64,000 bases of DNA, taken from NCBI RefSeq assembly GCF_000336615.1, contig NZ_AOLW01000006.1, positions 62,001 through 126,000 on the forward strand, read 5' to 3'. Positions 1 through 7,616 of this stretch are shown piece by piece. Under the pieces are notes generated by a model, which was not told where the DNA came from, did not search any database, and saw only the letters and a list, made by a program, of their open reading frames with translations. The position numbers were made by a program, and so were the translations under genes. The stretch is from Haloarcula amylolytica JCM 13557 (lineage in GTDB: Archaea > Halobacteriota > Halobacteria > Halobacteriales > Haloarculaceae). The number at the start of each line of letters is the position of its first letter. Within the stretch, counting starts at the first letter, position 1.

Positions 1-345
1 GTCGGAGATCTGGGAGACGTGGAGCAGGCCGTCGACCGGCCCGATGCCGATGAAGGCCCCGAAGTTGACGACCTCGACGACCTCGCCGTCGACCACTTCC
101 TGCATCTGTGGGTCGAACGTGAGGGCGTCGAACTCGGCCTCGTAGTAGACGCCGGGCTTGTTCGGCAGCACGGCACCGGTACCGATGTCGTGGACCTCGA
201 TGACGGAGACGACGCTGCCGACGTCCTCGTCCATTCGACCTTCGAGCTTCTCTTGCAGGAGCCGTTTGACCAGCCCCGGACTGACCTCCGCCAGAAAGCG
301 TGGCGGGACTTCGACCGTATCGCGTAGGCGTACCCGTTTATACAT
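1..345 (-). CDS. rpo7: RNA polymerase subunit Rpo7 (RpoE'), 3' end cut by the window
   Basis: Archaeal RNA polymerase stalk subunit, homologous to eukaryotic Rpb7; it pairs with Rpo4 and contacts nascent RNA. The visible 115 residues start MYKRVRLRDTVEV, the usual Rpo7 beginning, run through the N-terminal tip domain (VVSVIEVHDIGTGAVLP, PGVYYEAEFDALTF), and break off inside the S1 RNA-binding domain at GPVDGLLHVSQISD. The ATG at 343-345 lies 3 bases after the stop of the PIN-domain gene, so it is the third gene of an aIF2-gamma/PIN/rpo7 operon. Its C-terminal part lies beyond position 1. Confidence 0.95.
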   Translation of the reverse strand, partial: MYKRVRLRDTVEVPPRFLAEVSPGLVKRLLQEKLEGRMDEDVGSVVSVIEVHDIGTGAVLPNKPGVYYEAEFDALTFDPQMQEVVDGEVVEVVNFGAFIGIGPVDGLLHVSQISD

Positions 346-348
346 GTG

Positions 349-726
349 TTATGGTTGAGTGATACCCAGTTTGTTCCGGCCCCTTAAACTAATTACTGGA
401 ACGCCCGCGTCCAGCAGGCGTCGTTTGAGGGGGGTGTCGTTCGTGACCGCGTGTGTCGCATCGTCTGCCTGTGCCAGTTCGAGGACGGCGTCGTCCGCGT
501 AGTCCGCCGCGGTCTCCCGAACCGTACACCGGTCGAGCAGGTCCTGCCCGACCGAGGCGGCGGTCGCTTCCGCGCCGGCCCCGTCGGCCAGTTTCGCCAG
601 TTCCTCGCGAACGGCGGCGGGCGCGACGTACTCCGTCGTGTCCGGCAGGACCCTGTCGAGTTCCTCGAACAGCCGCACGTTGCATTCGACCGGCATCATC
701 AGCGCGTTCGTGTCCAGCACGATCAT
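349..726 (-). CDS. PIN-domain endonuclease-like protein
   Basis: A 125-residue PIN-domain protein (VapC/Fcf1-like fold), probably a metal-dependent ribonuclease. The acidic core is visible: D5 in MIVLDTNAL, acidic residues near DDAVLELAQADDATH, and VTNDTPLKRRLLDAGVPVI. It ends in a basic tail, RGRNKLGITQP. I chose the ATG at 724-726 because it forms a TGATG overlap with the aIF2-gamma stop; the longer reading frame upstream adds only low-complexity residues. No antitoxin gene is next to it, and its place between aIF2-gamma and rpo7 favours an RNA-processing role (rRNA maturation is one possibility) over a toxin role. That role is inference. Confidence 0.85.
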   Translation of the reverse strand: MIVLDTNALMMPVECNVRLFEELDRVLPDTTEYVAPAAVREELAKLADGAGAEATAASVGQDLLDRCTVRETAADYADDAVLELAQADDATHAVTNDTPLKRRLLDAGVPVISLRGRNKLGITQP

Positions 727-1955
727 CACCGCAGCGTGCCGACGCCGATGAGCCGCCACCGAGCGCCGACACGGCGGTTGATGGCGATTTTCGAGCCCGA
801 GGCCGCACAGACCGGGCGCTTGAGCGCGACTTCACATTCGTCGTCGCGCGCGCTCGTGACCGAACCGACCGTGGTAGCGGTACCGATAGTCAGCATGAGC
901 GGTTCGCCGGTCGAGATTTCGTCGACCTCGCCGCCGTCGTCGCCGACGATGCGTTCGAGCAGGTCCACGTCCATCGTGAACGTCTCGTGGACCGGCGGGA
1001 GGCTGCCGGGCGGGCCGGCGACCTGGCCGGCAAGCGCGTCGCCTTTCGTGATTGCGGGGTCGAGACCGGTCCCGACGCCGAGCAGGCCGCCCGGCGTGAC
1101 CGTGTCCACGAAGTCACCGCCGGACTGCAGCGAGCGGACCGTCGTCGTCACGGGCTGCCACTCAGTCTTGCCGCCTTCCTCGACCTCGCGGCCGGGCCGG
1201 AGTTCGATTTCGTCGTCGACTTCCAGTTGCCCGCCTACGAGCGAGCCGCCGAGCACGCCGCCCATCAGGTCGTCCCAGGTCGTCCCGGGGCGGTTGATGT
1301 CGAACGAGCGCGCGACCATCATGCGGGCGTCCTCGTCCGGGTCCCGTTCCGGCGTCGGAATCTCGGACTGGATGGCCTCGATGAGCAGGTCGATGTTGGC
1401 CTCCTGACCCGCGCTGATGGGGACAATCGGTGCCCCCTCCGCGACGGTTCCCTCGACGAACTCCTGAATCTGCTCGTAGTTCTGCATCGCCCGGTCCTCG
1501 TCGACGAGGTCGACCTTGTTCTGGGCGATGACGATGTTGTCGATGCCGATGATGTCGAGCGCGCTCAGGTGCTCCTCGGTCTGGGCCTGCGGGACGGGCT
1601 CCGTTGCCGAGATGACGAGGACGGCCCCGTCCATGATAGCCGCGCCGGACAGCATCGTGGCCATCAGCGTCTCGTGACCGGGCGCGTCCACGAACGACAC
1701 CGTCCGGAGGTGGTCGGTGTCGACGTCGTGGTCGTCGCAGTGCTCGTCGACGGTAAACGCCTCCGGCTCCTCGGCCTCCGGACAGCGACGGAACGTCGCG
1801 TCGGCGTAGCCGAGTCGGATAGAGATACCGCGCTTCATCTCCTCGGAGTGCTGGTCGGTCCATTCGCCGGACAGCGCCTGTACGAGCGTCGTCTTTCCGT
1901 GGTCGACGTGCCCGACGAGTCCGATGTTCACCTCCGGTTGTTTGTTCGATGTCAT
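726..1955 (-). CDS. eif2g: translation initiation factor aIF2 subunit gamma
   Basis: GTPase subunit of aIF2, which with alpha and beta carries initiator Met-tRNA to the small ribosomal subunit. It has 409 residues, the normal length. G-motifs: GHVDHGKT at residues 15-22, switch region [19 protein letters not shown], and NKVD, followed by the two beta-barrel domains. The zinc knuckle after switch 1 looks degenerate: only two cysteines remain (one in RRCPEAEEP, one in DEHCDDHD) where many archaeal homologues have four. It is the first gene of the operon with the PIN protein and Rpo7. A TATA-like GGTTTATCAG is about 40 bases upstream. Confidence 0.97.
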   Translation of the reverse strand: MTSNKQPEVNIGLVGHVDHGKTTLVQALSGEWTDQHSEEMKRGISIRLGYADATFRRCPEAEEPEAFTVDEHCDDHDVDTDHLRTVSFVDAPGHETLMATMLSGAAIMDGAVLVISATEPVPQAQTEEHLSALDIIGIDNIVIAQNKVDLVDEDRAMQNYEQIQEFVEGTVAEGAPIVPISAGQEANIDLLIEAIQSEIPTPERDPDEDARMMVARSFDINRPGTTWDDLMGGVLGGSLVGGQLEVDDEIELRPGREVEEGGKTEWQPVTTTVRSLQSGGDFVDTVTPGGLLGVGTGLDPAITKGDALAGQVAGPPGSLPPVHETFTMDVDLLERIVGDDGGEVDEISTGEPLMLTIGTATTVGSVTSARDDECEVALKRPVCAASGSKIAINRRVGARWRLIGVGTLR

Positions 1956-2312
1956 TTCGAGAGTAATCTTGGTGGAGTTTCGCCGCGTGCAACTGATAAA
2001 CCTACTGTTTGCGCCCGGAGCACCCCCGCCGAACCCGGTTCAATCGCCGGTTTGGTCTCTGCTGACGGCGGCAACGTCACCATATTGCTCGGTATCGCCC
2101 TCGATATAGCGACGCGACCCCTGTCGGTTGGTGCGAGCGACAAGCTGTACGAGTCGGATGTCACGCCGGCAGTCGCCGTTCCGATAGCTCCGGTTTGGTG
2201 AGTGAGAGTCCGCCGCTGAGGCGAGCGTGGCTACAGCCCGCTCCCGTCAGAAGTGTTACGTAACTGTGTTTCTGTGAACGCTTTTGTTCCCAGGGGAACA
2301 AGTCCACGCACG
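1956..2312. other. intergenic region between aIF2-gamma and the ArsR-like gene
   Basis: About 357 bases between two divergent genes. Next to aIF2-gamma it holds a TATA-like box near 1993-2002 on the minus strand. Next to the regulator it holds the 18-base palindrome at 2284-2301. A minus-strand 70-codon frame at 1952-2164 has no recognisable fold or start signal, so I do not call it. I see nothing else there. Confidence 0.6.
2284..2301. promoter_or_regulatory. perfect palindrome, probable operator of the adjacent regulator
   Basis: Two exactly complementary 8-base arms, TTGTTCCC and GGGAACAA, separated by AG. It ends 11 bases before the ATG at 2313. A dimeric winged-helix protein is encoded immediately downstream, so autoregulation is likely. 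If transcription is leaderless, the site covers the start-point region and binding would repress. The symmetry is directly visible; the binder is inference. Confidence 0.6.
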
Positions 2313-3200
2313 ATGCGAGTCGATGAGTCCCCCGAAACGGACGCCAACATGGACCCGGCGACGGCGTTTTCGGTCATCGCGAGCGAGACGCGCCTGGACA
2401 TCCTCGAGGCGCTGTGGCGCGCTGAGGACCGCCCGGTTCGCTTCTCGGAACTGTTTGATGCCGTGGATCTGTCCGACAGCGGGCAGTTCAACTATCACCT
2501 GCAGGAGCTCACCGGCCAGTTCGTCAGCCAGGGAGCGGACGGGTACGACCTCCGACACGCCGGGGCGCAGGTCATCCGTGCGGTGCGGGCGGGAACGTTC
2601 ACACGGACGCCCGACATCGACCCGTTCCGGGTGACCGGCGCTTGTACGCGGTGTGGCGGCGGCCTGCTGGCCGAGTACGCCGACGAACAGTTCGCTATCG
2701 ACTGCGAAGACTGCGGGAAGGCCCATGGCGAGTATCCGTTCCCGCCGGGCGGCCTGGTCGACCGGACACCGGCGGAAGTCGCGACGGCCTTCGCCGAGCG
2801 GGTGCGACACCTCCACTGTCTGGCCGCTGACGGCGTCTGCCCGGACTGCGCCGGCCGAATGCGGACAGATATATCTCGTGATGGCGACTGCTGTCTCGAC
2901 GTGTCGGTCCGCGCCGAGTTCGTCTGTGAACAGTGTCGGCACGAACTCTGTTCGCCCGTCGGGCTGACACTACTGGACGACTCCCGCGTCACGGCGTTCT
3001 ACGACGACCACGGCGTCGACCTGTCGAGTCGCCCCTACTGGACGCTCCCCTGGTGTGTCGACGACCAGTACACGACCGTCGAAGGCACCGACCCGTGGCG
3101 ACTCGCGGTCCGGATTCCGCTGGCCGAGGCGGAACTGACCGCCTATCTGGACAGGGACCTCCAGCCAGTCGAGTTCGAGCGGCAGGCCTGCGGGCACTGA
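2313..3200 (+). CDS. ArsR-like winged-helix regulator with C-terminal zinc-ribbon domains
   Basis: A 295-residue haloarchaeal transcriptional regulator. The N-terminal 90 residues form a winged helix (AFSVIASETRLDILEAL, FSELFDAVDLSDSGQFNYHLQELTG). It is followed by a cysteine-rich region with CxxC pairs at CTRC, CEDC, CPDC and CEQC, which look like two zinc ribbons. The segment between them (PFPPGGLVDRTPAEVATAF) is typical of haloarchaeal ArsR-like proteins of this architecture. I chose the ATG at 2313, after the palindrome; a second ATG lies 12 codons later. The reading frame opens at 2253, but those codons overlap the operator. Its target and inducer are not evident. Confidence 0.8.
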   Translation: MRVDESPETDANMDPATAFSVIASETRLDILEALWRAEDRPVRFSELFDAVDLSDSGQFNYHLQELTGQFVSQGADGYDLRHAGAQVIRAVRAGTFTRTPDIDPFRVTGACTRCGGGLLAEYADEQFAIDCEDCGKAHGEYPFPPGGLVDRTPAEVATAFAERVRHLHCLAADGVCPDCAGRMRTDISRDGDCCLDVSVRAEFVCEQCRHELCSPVGLTLLDDSRVTAFYDDHGVDLSSRPYWTLPWCVDDQYTTVEGTDPWRLAVRIPLAEAELTAYLDRDLQPVEFERQACGH

Positions 3201-3351
3201 GCCGACCCGCCGGATATACGGTTGGGGCTGTGCCCAGCGAGCTATTTTCCCGCTGACTGAAATCGTCTTCAGGAGAGGGCCGGTACGCATCTCCCGCAGA
3301 AATATCATTCAGATTATACTTATCGCGTTTCGGGACCATCGTTTCACTGTA

Positions 3352-3528
3352 ATGTACCAGCCTGCGCCCTACGCCGACCCCGAACTGTACAGACCGACGT
3401 ATCCGCCGCTGACCGTTCGTTCCCTCCTCGGAGTGCTGACTGTGTATCTCGGCTTCCTGGCGATACTCTCACTGAGTCCGGTCCTTGTGCTGGCGGCGCT
3501 GGCCTGTCTCTTCGTCGCTATGCGGTAA
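3352..3528 (+). CDS. small membrane protein (58 aa)
   Basis: A 58-codon gene with a proline/tyrosine-rich soluble head (MYQPAPYADPELYRPTYPPL) followed by about 35 hydrophobic residues. These probably form two close membrane segments, broken at LSLSPVL, ending in VAMR. A TATA-like box, ATTATACTT, lies about 30 bases upstream at 3312-3321, giving a leaderless start. It ends 42 bases before the next gene. I do not recognise a family. Confidence 0.6.
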   Translation: MYQPAPYADPELYRPTYPPLTVRSLLGVLTVYLGFLAILSLSPVLVLAALACLFVAMR

Positions 3529-3570
3529 CCGGGCGCGGGGCTTTTGCCCGTCCCAGCCCTCCGTCCGGCC

Positions 3571-4521
3571 GTGCGGGAGTTTGACTTCGAACTGGCGCTG
3601 TGTGCCCACCTCGAACGCGAGGGCCACCTGGTGAGCCGCCAGCTCGGCGGCGCGGTCCACGGCCGGCGAGTGCTCGATACCGTCGTCGTCGAGCCGGGAC
3701 CGGAGTTCGAGGAGCGGGCGGCCATCACCGCCGAGCGGCTCCCGACAGCCGCCATCGAGAGCGACGTCGGTCCGGGTCGGGCGCGGTACTGGAAGGACGC
3801 CTTCGACTGCCACCCCGACCGCGCCGAACGGGCCGTCGAACTGGCGGTCGAGCGAGGGTTCTTCGAGCGCGAGCGTCGCGGCGGTCGGACGTACGTCCGC
3901 CAGACGACGCGATACCCCGACTGGGTCGGCGAAATCGTCGCCATCGAGAACAAGCCGGACCTGGGCCGGCCCGGCGACCTCGAATCGCAACTGCGGACCG
4001 ACGTGTCGCTCGCGCTCGCCGACCGCGTCGTGCTGGCGACGGCCTCCTACGTCACTGGAGCCCACCTCAACCGGATCCCCGACGAAGTCGGCGTCTGGCG
4101 GTTCGACGCCGACAGCGGAACGATAGACGTCCGTCGGAAGGCGACACCACTGCCGACCGACGATACCGGCGTCGAACTGCTGGAGGAGGGGCCGGTCCGG
4201 ACGGACGTGCGGATCGTCGATTCCGCTGAAAAGGCCCGCGCGCGTCGAAAACTGGCCGAGCGAGCCTACGGCAAGGGATGGCGGAGTTTCGACTACCCAG
4301 CGTGTGACCACTGTTCGCCCGACAGCGACGGGAGTCCGTACTGCCAGTGGAAGGATCGAGCTGTCCGCGAGAGCGACGAATGCGGCCCGGACTGCGGGGG
4401 CTACGAGGCGGCCGACCCGCCGGCCGTCGACGGCGACTCGCTCCGGGCCGAGCGGACGCCGTGGCGGGCGGACCCCGACGGGCGCAGGCGTCGCCAGTCG
4501 GGACTGGATCGGTTCGGCTAG
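3571..4521 (+). CDS. conserved haloarchaeal protein, probable PD-(D/E)XK nuclease fold with cysteine cluster
   Basis: A 316-residue protein that I match from memory to the haloarchaeal DUF5787 family. The middle contains EIVAIENKPDL (about residues 121-131) followed by a helix and ALADRVVLATAS. That resembles the E-x-K strand and following helix/strand of restriction-endonuclease-like nucleases. One cysteine sits in the N-terminal helix (C11) and a cluster sits near residue 245 onward (CDHC, YCQW, DECGPDCGGY). This spacing recalls the iron-sulfur nucleases of the Cas4/Dna2/AddB type, but that parallel is inference. The GTG at 3571 gives MREFDFELALCAHLE; the TTG at 3544 adds nine unlikely residues. 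Confidence 0.7.
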   Translation: MREFDFELALCAHLEREGHLVSRQLGGAVHGRRVLDTVVVEPGPEFEERAAITAERLPTAAIESDVGPGRARYWKDAFDCHPDRAERAVELAVERGFFERERRGGRTYVRQTTRYPDWVGEIVAIENKPDLGRPGDLESQLRTDVSLALADRVVLATASYVTGAHLNRIPDEVGVWRFDADSGTIDVRRKATPLPTDDTGVELLEEGPVRTDVRIVDSAEKARARRKLAERAYGKGWRSFDYPACDHCSPDSDGSPYCQWKDRAVRESDECGPDCGGYEAADPPAVDGDSLRAERTPWRADPDGRRRRQSGLDRFG

Positions 4522-4536
4522 GAAAAGTCGTCAACG

Positions 4537-4833
4537 CTACCGGTCGTCGTCGCTTGACGACGCGTTATCGGGCGGGACGCCGCCATCGCCAGCGGTCGGA
4601 CGGCCGTGCTGTTCGTAGTTGTCTTCGGTCACCGTCGGAGCCTCGGTTGCGACCTGCGCCGCGTGCTTCCTTCTGGCCTGATAGTTCGCCGCGGCCGCGA
4701 GCCCGATGCAGGCCACCAGTCCGACGACGAGCACCCAGTCGATGCTGCCCACGATGCCCTGTTGGGCGGCGACTGCGAAGACGCCGCCACCCAGCGACAG
4801 CCCACCGACCTCCGCGATGCCGCGCCTGTCCAT
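4537..4833 (-). CDS. small membrane protein (98 aa)
   Basis: A 98-residue hypothetical membrane protein. It has two hydrophobic segments, GLSLGGGVFAVAAQQ and SIDWVLVVGLVACIGLAAAAN, then a short basic stretch (YQARRKHAA) and a disordered acidic tail ending SSSDDDR. The basic stretch after the second helix suggests both ends are cytoplasmic. It is convergent with the gene ending at 4521. No family recognised. Confidence 0.6.
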   Translation of the reverse strand: MDRRGIAEVGGLSLGGGVFAVAAQQGIVGSIDWVLVVGLVACIGLAAAANYQARRKHAAQVATEAPTVTEDNYEQHGRPTAGDGGVPPDNASSSDDDR

Positions 4834-4895
4834 ACGGCGGCATTATCCGCCAGTACCTATAAGCTACGGCCTGTTTCACGGAGCCGAACGGGCCA

Positions 4896-5771
4896 TTAGA
4901 GCGTGAACCGCTCGCCGTCGAGTCCGATGTCGTCGGCGAAGGCCCTGTCCGCGGGGACGTAGTGCGCGGTGTGGACGATGCGGTAGTCGTCGGCCCCGAT
5001 GTCGGCGGCGAAGTCCCGTGCACCGGTCAGGGTCATGTGTTTCGTCCCGAAGGTCCGCGGAACGCCGTCCTCGTCGTGGTGCGTACCGCCTTTCGGGTGA
5101 TACTCGCAGGCTGCCGGATGGACGATGCCCTCGACGAGCGCGAGGTCGGCCCCGGTCAGCACGGATTTCGAGCGGTCGGGCACGTCGTAGCAGGTGTCGC
5201 CTGAAATCGACAGCACCGCGCCGGTCTGTGGTTCCTCGATTCGCAGGCCGTAGCACAAAAGCGGCGGGTGGGTGACCGGGACGAGCGTCACTTCGAAGCC
5301 AGCGACGGTGAACGGCTCGAAGGGGGTCTGTGCGTGGACCGACACCGTATCGAGGTAGTCATAGCGGCTCCGGACGCCCTCGGCGACGCTCTCGCCGGTC
5401 ACCGGGTCTGTCTCGTCGGCGGCGTGGACCGGAAGTTCGTCGAACAGGCGATAGGCGTTGCCGAGGCCGTCGAGGTGGTCGAAGTGGACGTGCGTGACGA
5501 TAGCCGCGTCCGGCAGCGGGACCGACTCGCGGAGGAACTGGTGGCGGAAGTCCGGGCTCAGGTCGATGAGCAGCGACTCCCCGGTTTCGTCGTTCGCCAC
5601 GGCCACGGAGAACCGCGACCGCTCAACGCCCCCGGTCGGGTCGATGCCGCGCTCGCGGACGCGGGCCCGGAGTTCCTGGTCGGGGTCGCGCGCCCGTTCA
5701 CACGTCTCGCAGTCGCACTGGACAGTCGGCGTCCCCGTCGTGTCGCCGGTCCCAAGCAGCGTGACCTCCAT
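4896..5771 (-). CDS. metallo-beta-lactamase-fold hydrolase, PhnP-like
   Basis: A 291-residue MBL-fold hydrolase. MEVTLLGTGDTTGTPTVQC is the typical start of the PhnP/RNase Z-like branch, and a cluster of cysteines follows (CDCETCERA), as in PhnP phosphodiesterases, where they bind an extra zinc. The metal motif HVHFDHLDG is present, then ISGDTCYD, with late histidines at GTKHMTL and IVHTAHYVP. The likely substrate is a cyclic phosphate or phosphodiester. The frame is open far upstream, but the ATG at 5769-5771 matches the family start. No phosphonate genes are nearby, so the physiological role is open. Confidence 0.85.
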   Translation of the reverse strand: MEVTLLGTGDTTGTPTVQCDCETCERARDPDQELRARVRERGIDPTGGVERSRFSVAVANDETGESLLIDLSPDFRHQFLRESVPLPDAAIVTHVHFDHLDGLGNAYRLFDELPVHAADETDPVTGESVAEGVRSRYDYLDTVSVHAQTPFEPFTVAGFEVTLVPVTHPPLLCYGLRIEEPQTGAVLSISGDTCYDVPDRSKSVLTGADLALVEGIVHPAACEYHPKGGTHHDEDGVPRTFGTKHMTLTGARDFAADIGADDYRIVHTAHYVPADRAFADDIGLDGERFTL

Positions 5772-5815
5772 TACCGTCCCTTCGGAGGGCGACCCGCCTA
5801 AGCCCCTCGCTTTCG

Positions 5816-6091
5816 TTACTGGGTGTCGGCGATGTCCTCCGGATCGACGCCCTGTCGTTCCATCGTCGCCGCCAGCAGGGACTGTGCGCGCTCGTCGGAG
5901 AGGTCGTCGAACAGGCAGTCGAAAAACCCTTCGAGCAGCGCCGGTCGGATGCGCAGGTCGACGTACTCGACCTGTTTCCCGGCGATAACCACGTCTACGT
6001 CCCACTCGCCTTCGTCGGGGTCGGTCATGCGAACGTCGACCCACGACTCCGCGGGGTCGTCTGTCTCGGTGAACACGTCGTCGTCAGCCAT
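5816..6091 (-). CDS. conserved hypothetical protein (91 aa)
   Basis: A small, very acidic cytoplasmic protein of 91 residues starting MADDDVFTETDD, with a strand-rich centre (WDVDVVIAGKQVEYVDLRIRPALLEGFFDCLF) and a helical C-terminus. It lies 44 bases upstream of the PhnP-like gene and may share its transcript. I cannot assign a family or function. Confidence 0.65.
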   Translation of the reverse strand: MADDDVFTETDDPAESWVDVRMTDPDEGEWDVDVVIAGKQVEYVDLRIRPALLEGFFDCLFDDLSDERAQSLLAATMERQGVDPEDIADTQ

Positions 6092-6175
6092 GGCTACAGG
6101 GAATGTCCCCTGTATTGATAAGTAAATCGCTGGTACCGACGGCCAAAACGGACGCTTAAACAAGTGAGACGCCGC

Positions 6176-7525
6176 TCAGTGGTCGTGATCGTGGTCGTGA
6201 TCGCTGCCGCCGTCACCGGAGAAGCCGCCGCTCCCGGCCACGAGCGCGTCGGCGTCGCCGTCCATCATGTCCATGTTCTTGAGGTTGTCCCGCTCCTCGA
6301 AGTCGATGATGGCGTCTTCGAGATCCTGTTGCGTGAGCGTGGTCCGTTCCTCGGTCAGGGCGTTGAGGACGGCCTCACGGAGCACGAGTCGGAGGTCGCT
6401 GCCGGTCAGCCCCTCGGTTAGCTCCGCCAGCGTCTCGGGGTCGAAGTCGTCGATCTCCATCTGCTGGGTGACGATACGAAGGATGTCCGCGCGCATCCCG
6501 TGGTCTGGCTTGGGGAAGTTGACAATCTCGTCGAAGCGCCGCCAGGCGGCGGCGTCGAGCTGGTCCGGGTGGTTCGTCGCGCCGATGAGCAGCACCTCGT
6601 CCTGAATCAGGGATATCTCGTCGATGCTCTTCAGCAGGGTGTTGACGGCGCGCTTGATGGCGGCGTGTTCGTCGGAGGACCGGGTCTTGGCGACGAAGTC
6701 GAACTCGTCCATGAACAGGATACACGGCGAGAGCCGCTTTGCGACCTCGAACACCTTCTCGACGTTCTTGGCCGTCTCGCCGAGGTACTGGCTGGTGATC
6801 ATCGACAGCTTCACCTCGACGAACGGGAGGTCGAGGTCGTGGGCCAGCGCCCGGGCGACGCTCGTCTTGCCGGTCCCCGGCGGACCAACAAAGAGGAGTT
6901 TGCCGATCTCTCGCAGGCCGATACGGGCGAGGTAGTCGCGGTGCTCGATGGCTTTGACGATTTTCTGAATCTCGTCTTCCTGGTCGGTCGTCAACACCAG
7001 GTCGGCCAGGGTCATCTCCACCTCTTCGGGGGCGCGCACGTCGACCAGGTCCAGCATCTCCTCGTCGTCCTCGTCGTCGGTGTCGAACGCCTCCTCCAGT
7101 TTGGCGTCGATGAACGCGCGGTCGGCGCGCGACGGTCGGTTCTGCTCGCGGGCCCGCTCGTAATCCGCACCCTCGACCTGGTCCTCGAAGGCTTTCGCCA
7201 GAACCGGGTTGTCTTCGAGGGCCGCGGCGTCGACCCGTTCGAGGAACCACTCCTCGGCGAGGTCGCGGTCCGTCATGGAGATGCTCCCCGAGAAGTCGTC
7301 GCGGTCGGTGAACATCAGGCCGGAGATGGCCGCCCAAGGCCGCTCGACGCCGGTGGCCTCGCTCGCGGTCGTGTTGGTGACCGACAGCGGCCGTTCGATC
7401 TCGCCGTCGCTCCAGAAGACGGACCGGTACGAGGCCGGGAGGTCGTCCGGTTCGAGGTCCCGCCGCTCGCTGTAGATAGTGGCCGTCAGCAGAAACTCAA
7501 CGACATCCAGTTCCGGATTGCTCAT
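6176..7525 (-). CDS. AAA-family ATPase with histidine/aspartate-rich C-terminal tail
   Basis: A 449-residue protein with one AAA module. Walker A GPPGTGKT and Walker B CILFMDEFDF are present, as are the sensor-1 region LLIGATNHPDQLD, a box with arginines (AAWRRFDEIV) and a small helical lid (LTEGLTGSDLRLVLREAV). The N-terminal 190 residues have no recognised substrate-binding domain. The last residues are glycine-rich and end in alternating Asp-His (SDHDHDHDH), which could bind metal. The ATG at 7523-7525 gives MSNPELDVVEFLL; its TATA-like box TGACTTATAC is about 27 bases upstream. It is divergent from the DUF1508 repeat gene. Unfoldase or remodelling activity is inferred from the family. Confidence 0.85.
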   Translation of the reverse strand: MSNPELDVVEFLLTATIYSERRDLEPDDLPASYRSVFWSDGEIERPLSVTNTTASEATGVERPWAAISGLMFTDRDDFSGSISMTDRDLAEEWFLERVDAAALEDNPVLAKAFEDQVEGADYERAREQNRPSRADRAFIDAKLEEAFDTDDEDDEEMLDLVDVRAPEEVEMTLADLVLTTDQEDEIQKIVKAIEHRDYLARIGLREIGKLLFVGPPGTGKTSVARALAHDLDLPFVEVKLSMITSQYLGETAKNVEKVFEVAKRLSPCILFMDEFDFVAKTRSSDEHAAIKRAVNTLLKSIDEISLIQDEVLLIGATNHPDQLDAAAWRRFDEIVNFPKPDHGMRADILRIVTQQMEIDDFDPETLAELTEGLTGSDLRLVLREAVLNALTEERTTLTQQDLEDAIIDFEERDNLKNMDMMDGDADALVAGSGGFSGDGGSDHDHDHDH

Positions 7526-7616
7526 TCCCACTGATGTTACCACGCAACCGGTATAAGTCACTCGAAGCCCCGGTGACCGACACCAAGGTAATATACCCCC
7601 TCTGTGTACTCCCAAC
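7526..7616. promoter_or_regulatory. divergent promoter region
   Basis: The 91 bases separate two genes facing outward. A minus-strand TATA-like box (TGACTTATAC, 7551-7560) serves the AAA ATPase, and a plus-strand box (AATATACC, 7590-7597) serves the DUF1508 gene. Both sit about 25-30 bases from their start codons, consistent with leaderless transcripts. Confidence 0.5.

Noticed and set aside
1952-2164. 70-codon minus-strand frame upstream of aIF2-gamma.
   Set aside because: Composition is serine/proline-rich without structure, and it overlaps the aIF2-gamma start region.
453-2201. 582-codon plus-strand frame opposite aIF2-gamma.
   Set aside because: It lies antisense to a clearly conserved gene and is Asp/Arg-rich without motif structure, as usual in GC-rich DNA.
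2253-2312. Upstream extension of the ArsR-like regulator (codons before 2313).
   Set aside because: These codons overlap the perfect palindrome and have no family similarity; the ATG at 2313 is the better start.
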